From contig NZ_JAYLLH010000017.1 of assembly GCF_035818635.1 (NCBI RefSeq), positions 34,921 through 98,920 on the forward strand: a DNA stretch of 64,000 nt, read 5' to 3'. Each line of letters begins with the position of its first letter. Position 1 is the stretch's first letter. Of this stretch, positions 32,596-41,092 are shown piece by piece. The notes beneath the pieces were generated by a model. It was not told where the DNA came from and made no database searches. It saw only the letters and a program-made list of their open reading frames with translations. The translations under genes and the position numbers were made by a program. The stretch is from Mesobacterium_A hydrothermale. Lineage in GTDB: Bacteria > Pseudomonadota > Alphaproteobacteria > Rhodobacterales > Rhodobacteraceae.

Positions 32596-32874
32596 TCAGT
32601 TGCAGGGGATCTGTTGCATCAGCAGGTATTCATCGGCAACTTTTTCGCGGTCTTCGCGATAGATCGCCGGGTATTCCACCAGCTCGATCCGGCCGTTGCG
32701 CTTAAGATACTTGCGTTCCGCCGCCTTGATCAGAACCTTGCTGACCTTGTATTTCGCCGGAACCTTGACCTGCTTGTAGCAGGCGATCAGCCGCTCGTGC
32801 CGCTCAACCGTCTGGGCCATGCCGGGCCCGGCCAAAGCCAGCAACACCATGCCCGATACCAATACCTTCCGCAT
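32596..32874 (-). CDS. Small secreted protein, paralogue 1 of a tandem pair
   Basis: 92 residues with a Sec signal peptide (VLVSGMVLLALAGPGMAQ). I do not recognise the family. The mature part contains ACYKQVKVPAKYKVSKVLIK, YPAIYRED and a C-terminal cysteine (QQIPCN). The protein at 33056-33325 has the same pattern, ACYDKIWVPAQYKKSKELIM, YPAVYKES and AACK, with about 40% identity in the mature part by eye. The two cysteines could form a disulfide in the periplasm. GGAGAAG precedes the ATG. The two genes are 180 bp apart with a terminator between, so they are separately transcribed. Confidence 0.8.
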   Translation of the reverse strand: MRKVLVSGMVLLALAGPGMAQTVERHERLIACYKQVKVPAKYKVSKVLIKAAERKYLKRNGRIELVEYPAIYREDREKVADEYLLMQQIPCN

Positions 32875-32994
32875 CTTCTTCTCCGATCCATGCGTTCAGG
32901 TCCTCAGGATCGTTGACAATTCCGGCACAATTGCGGTGAAGCTGTGATGATCGTCGGGATTTCGCCCTGCAAGGATCAGCGCGGTGCGCCCGGA

Positions 32995-33028
32995 CACAAA
33001 AAAGGCGCGGGAACCCGTCCCGCACCTT
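32995..33028 (-). terminator. Terminator of the upstream small secreted protein gene
   Basis: Stem 33002-33012/33018-33028 (11 bp, one mismatch), loop of 5. On the minus strand it is followed by TTTTTTGTG. Lies 28 bp past the stop of the gene at 33056-33325. Confidence 0.8.
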
Positions 33029-33055
33029 TTCTTGGCAGCTTGGCGTTGGCCCTGC

Positions 33056-33325
33056 TTACTTGCAGGCAGCCTTGCGGGCGATGTAGTGGCCCGGCGAAAC
33101 CTGGTGCTCGCTTTCTTTGTACACGGCCGGATACCAGACTTTCACCATCTGGCCGTCCTTCCACTCCCACTCGGTGTGGGACGCCATGATCAGTTCCTTG
33201 GATTTCTTGTATTGTGCCGGCACCCAGATCTTGTCGTAGCAGGCCACCACTTTGCCTTCCCAGGCAAAGGCAGGGGCGGCAAGCGCAGACATGGCCACAA
33301 CGGCGCCGACGAGCAAAGTTTTCAT
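33056..33325 (-). CDS. Small secreted protein, paralogue 2 of a tandem pair
   Basis: 89 residues from ATG 33325 (GGGAGAAAT upstream); an ATG at 33343 is worse placed. Signal peptide LLVGAVVAMSALAAPAFA, mature N-terminus WEGKVVACYDKIWVPAQY. Conserved with the neighbour at 32596: a CY-x5-VPAxYKxSKxLI block, the YPAxYxE block, and a cysteine two residues from the end. No known family recognised. The mature protein is about 70 residues, basic, likely periplasmic. The tandem arrangement points to a local duplication followed by divergence. Confidence 0.82.
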   Translation of the reverse strand: MKTLLVGAVVAMSALAAPAFAWEGKVVACYDKIWVPAQYKKSKELIMASHTEWEWKDGQMVKVWYPAVYKESEHQVSPGHYIARKAACK

Positions 33326-33611
33326 GATATTTCTCCCAGTCAAATTGCAGGTGATAAAAGTTTAGCCAAGAAATTCAAATTTGGGCGACAGGGATTCCTG
33401 ACTTGTGCAGGTAAAACGCCTGAAAAAACACGAATTTACACGTTCAGGGGGAAATCTGTGGTCTCAATGCCATAGTATGGCCATATTTAGTGGTGTGCCG
33501 AGTTCGGGCAACTGTTTCGCAAGTCTCAACAAAACCGATCGCTAGCGAATTTGTTCCAGAATTAGAAACAGCCATTAACCAAGCTGCACGAATCGCTTTG
33601 CAAACGAAATG
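33326..33611. other. A+T-rich intergenic region
   Basis: Upstream region of the secreted-protein gene. It contains overlapping palindromes CCATA-G-TATGG and TATGG-CCATA (33470-33485), so three CCATA/TATGG half-sites in tandem, possibly an operator. A 40-codon plus-strand frame (33490-33612, GTG start) ends with a helix-like stretch but lacks a ribosome site, so I do not call it. Confidence 0.45.
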
Positions 33612-33646
33612 AAAAAATGTCGTGGCAGCGAAAGCTTGCCACGACA
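33612..33646 (-). terminator. Terminator of alaS-DUF1330 unit
   Basis: Perfect 10-bp stem TGTCGTGGCA / TGCCACGACA (33618-33627/33637-33646). On the minus strand it is followed by T6. Begins 28 bp past the DUF1330 stop. Confidence 0.92.
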
Positions 33647-33674
33647 CCTGATTCTGTTCGGCGGGAAGCTGCCG

Positions 33675-33965
33675 TCAGTCGTTCAGCTCGACAATCACCA
33701 GATCGCGTTCGCTTGCGCCACGGGCGAAATCCAGTGCCGCCTGGTATTCTGCACTGTGATAGCAAGCTTCGGCGGCTTCGACACTGGGAAAGCGCGCGAC
33801 GACATTGCGCGGACGATCATTGCCTTCAAGCTGCACATAGCGCCCGCCGCGGGCGATGAATTCACCGCCGTGCAGGGCAATCGCGGGCCCCGCAAGTTCG
33901 GCATATTTGCCATAGGCCTCGGCGTTGGTCACGTTCACATGGGCAATCCACAGGGCAGAGGGCAT
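33675..33965 (-). CDS. DUF1330 domain protein
   Basis: 96 residues. ALWIAHVNVTNAEAYGKYAE at the start, GGRYVQLEGNDRPRNVVARF in the middle and YHSAEYQAALDFARGASERD near the end are the standard DUF1330 pattern, a ferredoxin-like dimeric alpha-beta-barrel fold. The family's activity is unknown. The gene begins 3 bp after the alaS stop, so it is the last gene of an alaS transcript, and a strong terminator follows it. Confidence 0.93.
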   Translation of the reverse strand: MPSALWIAHVNVTNAEAYGKYAELAGPAIALHGGEFIARGGRYVQLEGNDRPRNVVARFPSVEAAEACYHSAEYQAALDFARGASERDLVIVELND

Positions 33966-33968
33966 CTG

Positions 33969-36644
33969 TCAGGCTCCTTCGATCAAGGTTTTCACCGCGG
34001 CAATCGCCGCATCCGCATTGTCGGCCGACGCGGCACCACCTTGCGCCATGTCCGGGCGGCCACCGCCCCCCTTGCCGCCAAGTTCGGTCACTGCGGCCTT
34101 GACCAGATCCGGGGCCTTGACCTTGTCGGTCAGATCCGCGGTCACGCCGGCGGCCACCGCCGCCTTGCCGCCGGTATCGGCGATCAGCAGCACGATGCCC
34201 GAGCCAAGCCGCGACTTGTGTTCGTCGATCAGCGCCGGCAGGTCTTTGCCACTGACACCCGACAGCACCTGCGCGGTGAACTTGATGCCTGCCACCTCTT
34301 CGGCTGCCGGCGCGCCCTGCCCTGCACCACCAGCCATGGCCAGTTCGCGACGCAGCTGGGCCACTTCGTTCTCCAGCTTCTTTCGCTCGTCCAGCAGCGC
34401 CTGAACACGGGCCGGCACCTCTGCCGCCTGCGCCTTCAATGCAAGAGCCGCCTGGGCCAGCGTCTGATCCTGACGCGACAGATAGGCAAACGCCTCTGCT
34501 CCGGTCAGTGCTTCGATCCGGCGGACACCCGCGCTGCTTGCGCTGTCACCCAGTGTCACGAACACGCCGATGTCGCCGGTCTGGCGCACATGGGTGCCAC
34601 CACACAGTTCGATCGAATAGGTATTGCCGTCATTGCCCTTGCCAGAGCCGGTCTGAACCCCCATCGAAACGACACGCACCTCATCGCCGTATTTTTCACC
34701 GAACAGGGCCTGCGCCCCGATCTCCCGGGCGTCGTCCGGTGTCATGATCCGGGTTTCGACTGACGCATTCTGACGGATATAGCCGTTCACCTCGGCCTCG
34801 ACCTGCCGAAGTTCCTCGGCGCTCAGGGCCTTGGCATGGCTGAAGTCAAACCGCAGACGATCCTGAGCATTGAGCGAGCCTCGCTGCGCGACATGATCGC
34901 CAAGCGCGCGACGCAACGCTTCGTGCAGCAAATGCGTAGCCGAATGGTTTGCACGGATCGCCGAGCGGCGAACGTGATCGACCTCCAGGGCCAACGCCTC
35001 GCCCTTGGCAAAGCAGCCATTCTTGATCGTCACGTTGTGCGCGATGATCTTGCCGCCCGCCATGCGCTGTGTATCGGTCACCTCGGCGATATTATCTTCG
35101 TTTTCCAAGCGGCGCAGCCATCCGGTGTCTCCCACCTGGCCACCGGATTCGCCGTAAAACGGCGTCTGGTTCACCACGATCCAGCCGCTGTCACCTGCGT
35201 CCAGCGCCTCGACCGGGGCACCGTCCTTGACCAGCGCAACGATCTGGCCTTCGGCGACCTCTGTGTCATACCCTAGGAATTCGCTTGCGCCATGGGCCTC
35301 GGCCAGATCGAACCAGACGGTCGCATCCGCCGCTTCGCCCGAGCCGGCCCAGGCAGCACGCGCCTTGGCTTTCTGTTCGGCCATCGCCGCATCAAAGCCT
35401 TCGGTATCGACACTGCGCCCCTTTTCACGCAGAGCATCCTGCGTCAGGTCCAGCGGAAACCCATAGGTGTCATACAGCTTGAAAGCCGCCTCGCCCGGCA
35501 GCGGCGCGTCCTCGGCCAGGTCGGCCAGTTCGTCGTCCAGCAATTTCAGCCCCCGATCCAGGGTCTGTTTGAACCGGGTTTCTTCCAGTTTCAGTGTCTC
35601 TTGGATCAGCGCCTGTGCCCGGCCCAACTCGCCGTAATGGCCGCCCATCACCCGAACCAGCGCCGGCACCAGTTTGTGCATGACCGGGTCCTTGGCGCCC
35701 AGCAGATGCGCATGGCGCATGGCGCGGCGCATGATCCGGCGCAGCACATAGCCGCGGCCTTCGTTCGATGGCATCACCCCATCGGCAATCAGGAAAGAGG
35801 TCGAGCGCAGGTGGTCCGCGATCACCCGGTGATGCACATTGCCCGGACCGTCTGGCGCGCCATCGGTCACATCCGCCGAGGCTTCGATCAGCGCGCGCAT
35901 CAGGTCGGTGTCATAGTTGTCGTGCTTGCCCTGCAGCAGCGCGCCGATCCGTTCCAACCCCATGCCGGTGTCGATCGACTGCATGTCGAGTGCCCGCATC
36001 GAGCCGTCTTCGAACTGCTCGTTCTGCATGAAAACCACGTTCCAGATCTCGATGAACCGGTCGCCGTCCTCCTCGGCCGAGCCCGGCGGGCCGCCCCAGA
36101 TGTGGTCGCCGTGGTCATAGAAAACCTCGGTACATGGGCCGCAGGGGCCTGTCGGGCCCATCTGCCAGAAGTTGTCAGAAGTGGCGATACGGATGATCCG
36201 GTCTTCGGGCACACCGACCTTCTTCCAGATCTCGAACGCCTCGTCATCGGTGTGATAGACGGTGGTCAGCAGCCGCGATTTGTCGATGCCGAACCCGTCG
36301 GTCAGAAGTTCCCAAGCATAGGGGATTGCTTCGGTTTTGAAATAGTCACCAAAGCTGAAATTCCCCAGCATTTCAAAGAACGTGTGGTGGCGCGCGGTAT
36401 AGCCCACATTGTCCAGATCGTTGTGCTTGCCACCGGCCCGCACGCATTTCTGCGATGTGGTCGCACGGCTGTAGTCCCGCTTTTCAACGCCGGTGAACAG
36501 GTTCTTGAACTGCACCATGCCAGAGTTGGTGAACATCAGCGTCGGGTCGTTGCGCGGCACCAGCGGCGACGACGCCACGACCTGGTGGCCCTGCTTTTCA
36601 AAGTAGCTCAGGAAGGTGGAGCGGATATCGTTTAGGCTGGCCAT
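33969..36644 (-). CDS. alaS: Alanyl-tRNA synthetase
   Basis: 891 residues from ATG 36644; the in-frame extension to 36746 lacks a better start. MASLNDIRSTFLSYFEKQGH and LVPRNDPTLMFTNSGMVQFK are the class II catalytic N-terminus. The editing/zinc region has HSATHLLHEAL (about 568) and CGGTHV (about 681). The C-terminal oligomerisation domain has GGKGGGRPDMAQGG. Charges tRNA-Ala and clears mischarged Ser/Gly. Normal length. DUF1330 follows directly. Confidence 0.98.
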   Translation of the reverse strand: MASLNDIRSTFLSYFEKQGHQVVASSPLVPRNDPTLMFTNSGMVQFKNLFTGVEKRDYSRATTSQKCVRAGGKHNDLDNVGYTARHHTFFEMLGNFSFGDYFKTEAIPYAWELLTDGFGIDKSRLLTTVYHTDDEAFEIWKKVGVPEDRIIRIATSDNFWQMGPTGPCGPCTEVFYDHGDHIWGGPPGSAEEDGDRFIEIWNVVFMQNEQFEDGSMRALDMQSIDTGMGLERIGALLQGKHDNYDTDLMRALIEASADVTDGAPDGPGNVHHRVIADHLRSTSFLIADGVMPSNEGRGYVLRRIMRRAMRHAHLLGAKDPVMHKLVPALVRVMGGHYGELGRAQALIQETLKLEETRFKQTLDRGLKLLDDELADLAEDAPLPGEAAFKLYDTYGFPLDLTQDALREKGRSVDTEGFDAAMAEQKAKARAAWAGSGEAADATVWFDLAEAHGASEFLGYDTEVAEGQIVALVKDGAPVEALDAGDSGWIVVNQTPFYGESGGQVGDTGWLRRLENEDNIAEVTDTQRMAGGKIIAHNVTIKNGCFAKGEALALEVDHVRRSAIRANHSATHLLHEALRRALGDHVAQRGSLNAQDRLRFDFSHAKALSAEELRQVEAEVNGYIRQNASVETRIMTPDDAREIGAQALFGEKYGDEVRVVSMGVQTGSGKGNDGNTYSIELCGGTHVRQTGDIGVFVTLGDSASSAGVRRIEALTGAEAFAYLSRQDQTLAQAALALKAQAAEVPARVQALLDERKKLENEVAQLRRELAMAGGAGQGAPAAEEVAGIKFTAQVLSGVSGKDLPALIDEHKSRLGSGIVLLIADTGGKAAVAAGVTADLTDKVKAPDLVKAAVTELGGKGGGGRPDMAQGGAASADNADAAIAAVKTLIEGA

Positions 36645-36809
36645 CTCTTGCGTCGCTTTCCCGGATCGAACTGGTTGCGCCCATGTAAAGCCGGGGGCGC
36701 GCGGTGTCCACTGTTCGCAAGCCAAACCGCGCCGGGAAAGCAACAAATCCTGACCCAGCCACTGGTTCCGGTGCGCGCTGCGCTGCCGCCATGTGCGACC
36801 GGTACCGAA

Positions 36810-36836
36810 GAAAAAGGCGCCGGAGTGCGGCGCCTT
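36810..36836 (-). terminator. Terminator of recA
   Basis: Stem AAGGCGCC / GGCGCCTT (36814-36821/36829-36836), 7-nt loop. On the minus strand it is followed by TTTCTTCGG. Starts 22 bp past the recA stop. Confidence 0.85.
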
Positions 36837-36858
36837 CCGGGTCCTTGTTTTTCTGGCC

Positions 36859-37926
36859 TCAGCCTTCCATCACGTCGTCATCGCTGCCCGTCATGTCGAA
36901 TTCCAACCCGTGCGCGGCGCGGATCTTGTCTTCGATCTCCAGCGCGATGCCGGTGTTTTCCCGCAGGTAATTCTTGGCGTTTTCCCGGCCCTGCCCGATG
37001 CGTTCATCGCCGTAGGAATACCAGGCCCCCGATTTTTCGACCACGCCTGCCTTGACGCCCAGGTCCAGCAATTCGCCCGTCTTGGAAATACCTTCGCCAT
37101 ACATGATGTCGAATTCGACCTGTTTGAACGGCGGTGCCACCTTGTTCTTGACGACTTTGACGCGGGTCTGGTTACCCACCACCTCGTCGCGGTCCTTGAT
37201 CGTGCCGATACGACGGATATCCAGGCGCACGGAGCTGTAGAATTTCAGCGCGTTGCCACCAGTGGTGGTTTCCGGGCTGCCGAACATCACGCCGATTTTC
37301 ATCCGAATCTGGTTGATGAAAACCACCATACAGTTGCTGCGTGAAATCGACCCGGTCAGCTTGCGCATGGCCTGGCTCATCAGGCGGGCCTGCACGCCGA
37401 CATTGCTGTCGCCCATGTCACCTTCGAGCTCCGATTTCGGCGTCAGCGCTGCGACCGAATCGACCACGACCATGCTGACCGCGCCCGAGCGTACAAGCGT
37501 GTCGACGATTTCCAGCGCCTGTTCGCCGGTATCGGGTTGGCTGATCAGTAGTTCGTTCAGGTCGACACCCAGTTTCCTGGCATAGATCGGGTCCAGCGCA
37601 TGTTCGGCATCGACAAAGGCACAAACGCCGCCTTTTTTCTGCTCTTCCGCGACGCAATGCAGCGTCAGCGTCGTTTTGCCGGAACTCTCCGGGCCGTAGA
37701 TTTCGATGATCCGCCCTTTCGGCAGGCCACCGATCCCCAACGCGATATCCAATCCAAGCGAACCGGTCGATGTCGCCTCGATATCCTTGATCGGGTTGTC
37801 CCCGCCAAGTTTCATGATCGAACCCTTGCCGAATTGCCGTTCGATCTGCGCGAGCGCCGAATCGAGTGCTTTCTGCTTGTCCGCGTTGCGCTTGCTGTCC
37901 ATCGATAAAAGATCTGCCGCTGCCAT
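36859..37926 (-). CDS. recA: Recombinase RecA
   Basis: 355 residues from ATG 37926 (AAGGATCG upstream). Walker A GPESSGKTTLTLHC, FVDAEHALDPIYARKLGVD, the L1/L2 loops (GGNALKFYSSVRLDIRR) and the acidic C-terminus DMTGSDDDVMEG. Forms nucleoprotein filaments for homologous recombination and stimulates LexA cleavage. A perfect GTTC-N7-GTTC LexA site lies 51-65 bp upstream, so it is under SOS control. Transcribed alone and ended by a terminator. Confidence 0.98.
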   Translation of the reverse strand: MAAADLLSMDSKRNADKQKALDSALAQIERQFGKGSIMKLGGDNPIKDIEATSTGSLGLDIALGIGGLPKGRIIEIYGPESSGKTTLTLHCVAEEQKKGGVCAFVDAEHALDPIYARKLGVDLNELLISQPDTGEQALEIVDTLVRSGAVSMVVVDSVAALTPKSELEGDMGDSNVGVQARLMSQAMRKLTGSISRSNCMVVFINQIRMKIGVMFGSPETTTGGNALKFYSSVRLDIRRIGTIKDRDEVVGNQTRVKVVKNKVAPPFKQVEFDIMYGEGISKTGELLDLGVKAGVVEKSGAWYSYGDERIGQGRENAKNYLRENTGIALEIEDKIRAAHGLEFDMTGSDDDVMEG

Positions 37927-37976
37927 TGTTTCGATCCTTATTCCACACCCTATGCCGGGCGGCAATCGCTGCTTTT

Positions 37977-37991
37977 GTTCACGTCCTGTTC
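37977..37991. promoter_or_regulatory. LexA (SOS) box, alphaproteobacterial type
   Basis: GTTC-ACGTCCT-GTTC, a perfect GTTC-N7-GTTC direct repeat, the established LexA target of Rhodobacter and relatives. Located 51-65 bp upstream of recA. It also lies about 110 bp upstream of the divergent sulfotransferase gene. Confidence 0.88.
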
Positions 37992-38098
37992 CGCATCAAT
38001 GCGCACAAAAGTGGAACATATCAAGTAAAATCTTCACATCCCCAGGATTCCCCGCCACGGTTAACGGCAGGTTACCAAGAGCAGGAATCTCGCGGACG

Positions 38099-38710
38099 AT
38101 GTTGATTTTCTGGAAAGAACGGCTGGTGATCCTCGCGGTTCCCAAGACTGGAACCTCCGCCTATGCCCGTGCGCTTGGGCCACGTGCCGACATCGTGGTG
38201 CGCGAACCGCCGGAACTGAAGCACGCGCCGCTGCGCCGCTATAACCGGTTCTTTCATCCGATGTTGGACAAGATGGGCGCGGGCCCCGTGGATATCATGG
38301 CGGTGGTCCGTCATCCGGTCGACTGGCTGGGAAGCTGGTATCGCTATCGGCAGCGTCCGTTTCTGGCGGGGAAGGACACGTCGACCGCGGGGCTGAGCTT
38401 TGATGCCTTTGTCGCTGACTATTGCCGGGGCGATCAACCCGCACATGCGCATGTCGGCAGCCAGTCCAGGTTCCTGGCACCCAAGCCCGATGGCGTGACC
38501 GTGACGCATCTGTTCCAGTACGAAGACCAGCCGCGCATTCTGTCCTTTCTCGTGCAGCGCCTTGGCCATGCCATTGACCTTGAACAAGAAAATGTCTCTC
38601 CGGCGGCCAGCTTGACACTGTCACAAGAGCTTGAGGACCGGCTGCGCCGCAAGTACGCCGCGGATTTCGACCTGTGGGAGCAAGCGGGCGCTACGCCACC
38701 TGAGCGCTGA
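38099..38710 (+). CDS. Sulfotransferase-family protein
   Basis: 203 residues from ATG 38099; the frame is open upstream but that part lies over the recA promoter and gene. The 5'-phosphosulfate loop reads LVILAVPKTGTSAYARAL, and the 3'-phosphate motif reads IMAVVRHPVDWLGSWYRY. Both are the PAPS-binding signatures of the sulfotransferase fold. The acceptor is unknown; in bacteria, cell-surface glycans or lipids are typical. Shorter than most (250-300), but both motifs are intact. Its 3' end overlaps the cckA 3' end by 20 bp (convergent). Closeness to the LexA box raises the possibility of SOS influence. Confidence 0.8.
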   Translation: MLIFWKERLVILAVPKTGTSAYARALGPRADIVVREPPELKHAPLRRYNRFFHPMLDKMGAGPVDIMAVVRHPVDWLGSWYRYRQRPFLAGKDTSTAGLSFDAFVADYCRGDQPAHAHVGSQSRFLAPKPDGVTVTHLFQYEDQPRILSFLVQRLGHAIDLEQENVSPAASLTLSQELEDRLRRKYAADFDLWEQAGATPPER

Positions 38711-40994
38711 CGGTATCGGTCAGTTCGCTCAATGAAAACGGCTTGGGCAGGAACACCGCCCCGGGCACCACGTCTTCGCCGCGTTCAAAGACATCCTCGG
38801 CATAGCCCGACATGAACACCACGCGCACATCGGGCCGTGCCTCAAGCGCCTTGCGCACCCAGGCTGGCCCGTTCAACCCCGGCATGATCACGTCGCTGAC
38901 GATAACGTCCACAACAAGGCCAGGGTCTTCCAGCGCCGACAACGCCTGTTCGCCACTTGCCGCTTCGATCACGGTGAAACCGCGCAAGCGCAAGGCGCGC
39001 GAGGCAAAAGCCCGGACCGGTGCTTCGTCCTCTGCCAGCAACACGACCCCGCCGCCGGGCCGGATGACCCGGGGCCGTTGGGGTGTTTCGACGGGCGGCG
39101 GCAACGCGACTGTTTTCGCGGCGTGCTGGGCGCGGAACATCAAGGTGAAGGTGCTGCCGCTGCCCGGAACGCTGTCAACGAACAGGAAGCCACCGGTTTG
39201 CTTGACGATCCCGTACACCGTCGACAAGCCCAACCCGGTGCCTTCGCCCGTGCGTTTGGTCGTGAAGAACGGTTCGAACACTTTTTCCAGACGGTCCGCC
39301 GGGATGCCAACGCCCTGATCGGTCACCGTCACCCGCACATAGTCGCCCGGCGGCACCGTCACACGGTCGCGGCGCCAGGCCTCGTCCAGCGTCAGGCATT
39401 CGGTGCGTACGGTGATTTCCCCGCCGCCCGGCATGGCGTCGCGGGCGTTGACGACAAGGTTCATCATTACCTGTTCCAATTGCCGCTTGTCGGCACGGAT
39501 CTGCGACAACCCTGGATCGTGGTTCAGCGTCAACTTGATCTTTTCACCCACCAACCGGTTCAGCAGATGGGTCAGATCGGACAGCGTCGTGCGCAGGTCG
39601 AGCAACTCCGGATGCAGGTTCTGCTTGCGCGAAAACGCCAGCAGTTGGCTCACCAGCGCGGCCGCGCGGTTGGCGTTCTGGTTGATCTGGATAAGATCGG
39701 CATAGTCCGGATCGCCGCTGTCATGCCGCAAGAGCAACAGATCACAATGCCCTGAAATTGCGGTCAGAAGATTGTTGAAATCATGTGCTATGCCGCCCGC
39801 AAGCTGGCCGATCGCCTGCATCTTCTGGCTTTGCACGAACTGCGCTTCGAGCGATTTCAGCTCGGTCGCGTCGGTCAGAACCGCGACAAGTTGCGGGCCG
39901 TCGTCGGTGCGTATGCCCATGGTCGTGACCTGCACGAAGGTGTCTTCGTCCAGGCGCCCGACGCGCAGGAAATCCGAATGCCGCCCGGCACCGTCGGCGG
40001 CGACCTGTTCCAGCCAATCGTCGAAGGGACGGCCCAGCCCTTCCATGTAGGCCGACAGTGGCTGGCCCTCCATCGACTCGGTGGCCAGCAACTGACGTGC
40101 TTCGGCATTGGCCGACAGGATCGCACCGTCTGGCGACAACGTCAGGATCGGTACAGGCAGGCCGTTGAAGCCGGAAAGAACCGGCGCCGCCACCGGCTCG
40201 GGCGGCCTGGCCGGCAGCAGCACCATTTCCATCCGGCCAGCACCACCGTCCACCATGGCCACGCGAAAGCGGCGCGGGCCATCGGCGGTTTCAATGACAC
40301 GGTCCTGGCCATCGGCAAACGGGTGTTCGCCTGCAATTTCCGTCAGCGACCGCAGCCGGTGCCCAATCACCTGCCGTGCCTGCGCATTCATATACAGCAC
40401 CGCGCCGTGCCGCCCGATCATGAAGGTTGGTGCTGACAGTTCAGGGGTTGCAGCAGACGGTTCCGACTCCGGCTGATCCAGGCGCCACAACAGCCTGTGT
40501 GACCCGATCCGATGCAGCGAGATCCGTCCGGTCCCACCGGACAGAACAACCGCTTCTTCCGCGCGGCGTCCTTCCTCCAGCCGACGTCGCAAACGCAACA
40601 CCAGCGCCCCGGGGTCGGCGATGACCAGGCCAAGCCCCCGGGTCAATCCATACCCCGGCCTCAGGTCAAGCTCTGCCGCGGCTGCACCGTTGACGGCCAA
40701 CACCGCCCCATCCAAATCCGTCAATACCGCCACGGACCGGTCGGCGGTCATGAATTCCGTCACCGTGCGCAGCGCAGGTCCATCCCGGAACCTGCGCAGC
40801 AGAAAAACAAGGCCACGCAGCAACAAAAGCGCAAGCAAGGTCGCCGCTCCGGACGCCAGCAACACGGTTTGCGCCCCGGGATCGGCCACGAACGCCAGCG
40901 CCGCGATTGCCGTGGCGAGCGCCAGTATCCACCGATTGCCGGGGCGTTGCCCGCGCAGGGCTGAAAAATCGGCTTGGGTCGTCTGATCGGTCAC
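38691..40994 (-). CDS. cckA: Cell-cycle hybrid histidine kinase CckA
   Basis: 767 residues from GTG 40994 (AAGGCGG upstream; the frame extends to a TTG at 41066). Two membrane helices come first (about 25-70), then PAS-like domains. The dimerisation helix has QKMQAIGQLAGGIAHDFNNL, with the phosphorylated histidine near residue 404. The ATPase has NLVVNARDAM, DQGVGIP and GEGTGLGLSTVYGIV. A C-terminal receiver domain has the aspartate in IVSDVIMPGLNGP. This H-box is specific to CckA. In alphaproteobacteria CckA phosphorylates ChpT, which drives CtrA; in Roseobacters that controls motility, gene transfer agents and quorum responses. Only the kinase is encoded here. Confidence 0.92.
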   Translation of the reverse strand: MTDQTTQADFSALRGQRPGNRWILALATAIAALAFVADPGAQTVLLASGAATLLALLLLRGLVFLLRRFRDGPALRTVTEFMTADRSVAVLTDLDGAVLAVNGAAAAELDLRPGYGLTRGLGLVIADPGALVLRLRRRLEEGRRAEEAVVLSGGTGRISLHRIGSHRLLWRLDQPESEPSAATPELSAPTFMIGRHGAVLYMNAQARQVIGHRLRSLTEIAGEHPFADGQDRVIETADGPRRFRVAMVDGGAGRMEMVLLPARPPEPVAAPVLSGFNGLPVPILTLSPDGAILSANAEARQLLATESMEGQPLSAYMEGLGRPFDDWLEQVAADGAGRHSDFLRVGRLDEDTFVQVTTMGIRTDDGPQLVAVLTDATELKSLEAQFVQSQKMQAIGQLAGGIAHDFNNLLTAISGHCDLLLLRHDSGDPDYADLIQINQNANRAAALVSQLLAFSRKQNLHPELLDLRTTLSDLTHLLNRLVGEKIKLTLNHDPGLSQIRADKRQLEQVMMNLVVNARDAMPGGGEITVRTECLTLDEAWRRDRVTVPPGDYVRVTVTDQGVGIPADRLEKVFEPFFTTKRTGEGTGLGLSTVYGIVKQTGGFLFVDSVPGSGSTFTLMFRAQHAAKTVALPPPVETPQRPRVIRPGGGVVLLAEDEAPVRAFASRALRLRGFTVIEAASGEQALSALEDPGLVVDVIVSDVIMPGLNGPAWVRKALEARPDVRVVFMSGYAEDVFERGEDVVPGAVFLPKPFSLSELTDTVSAQVA

Positions 40995-41092
40995 GGTGGC
41001 CGCCTTCGCTCGCTGTCTTGCGGCAGATTGGTCCGGTGAATCCAAACAGAAGATTAACCGAAACAAAAAATCAACCCAAAGGAGAGTGAATT

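Noticed and set aside
33490..33612. 40-codon plus-strand frame ending in a helix-like SEFVPELETAINQAARIAL stretch
   Set aside because: GTG start without ribosome site. The frame ends on the A tract of a minus-strand terminator. It cannot be supported without conservation data.
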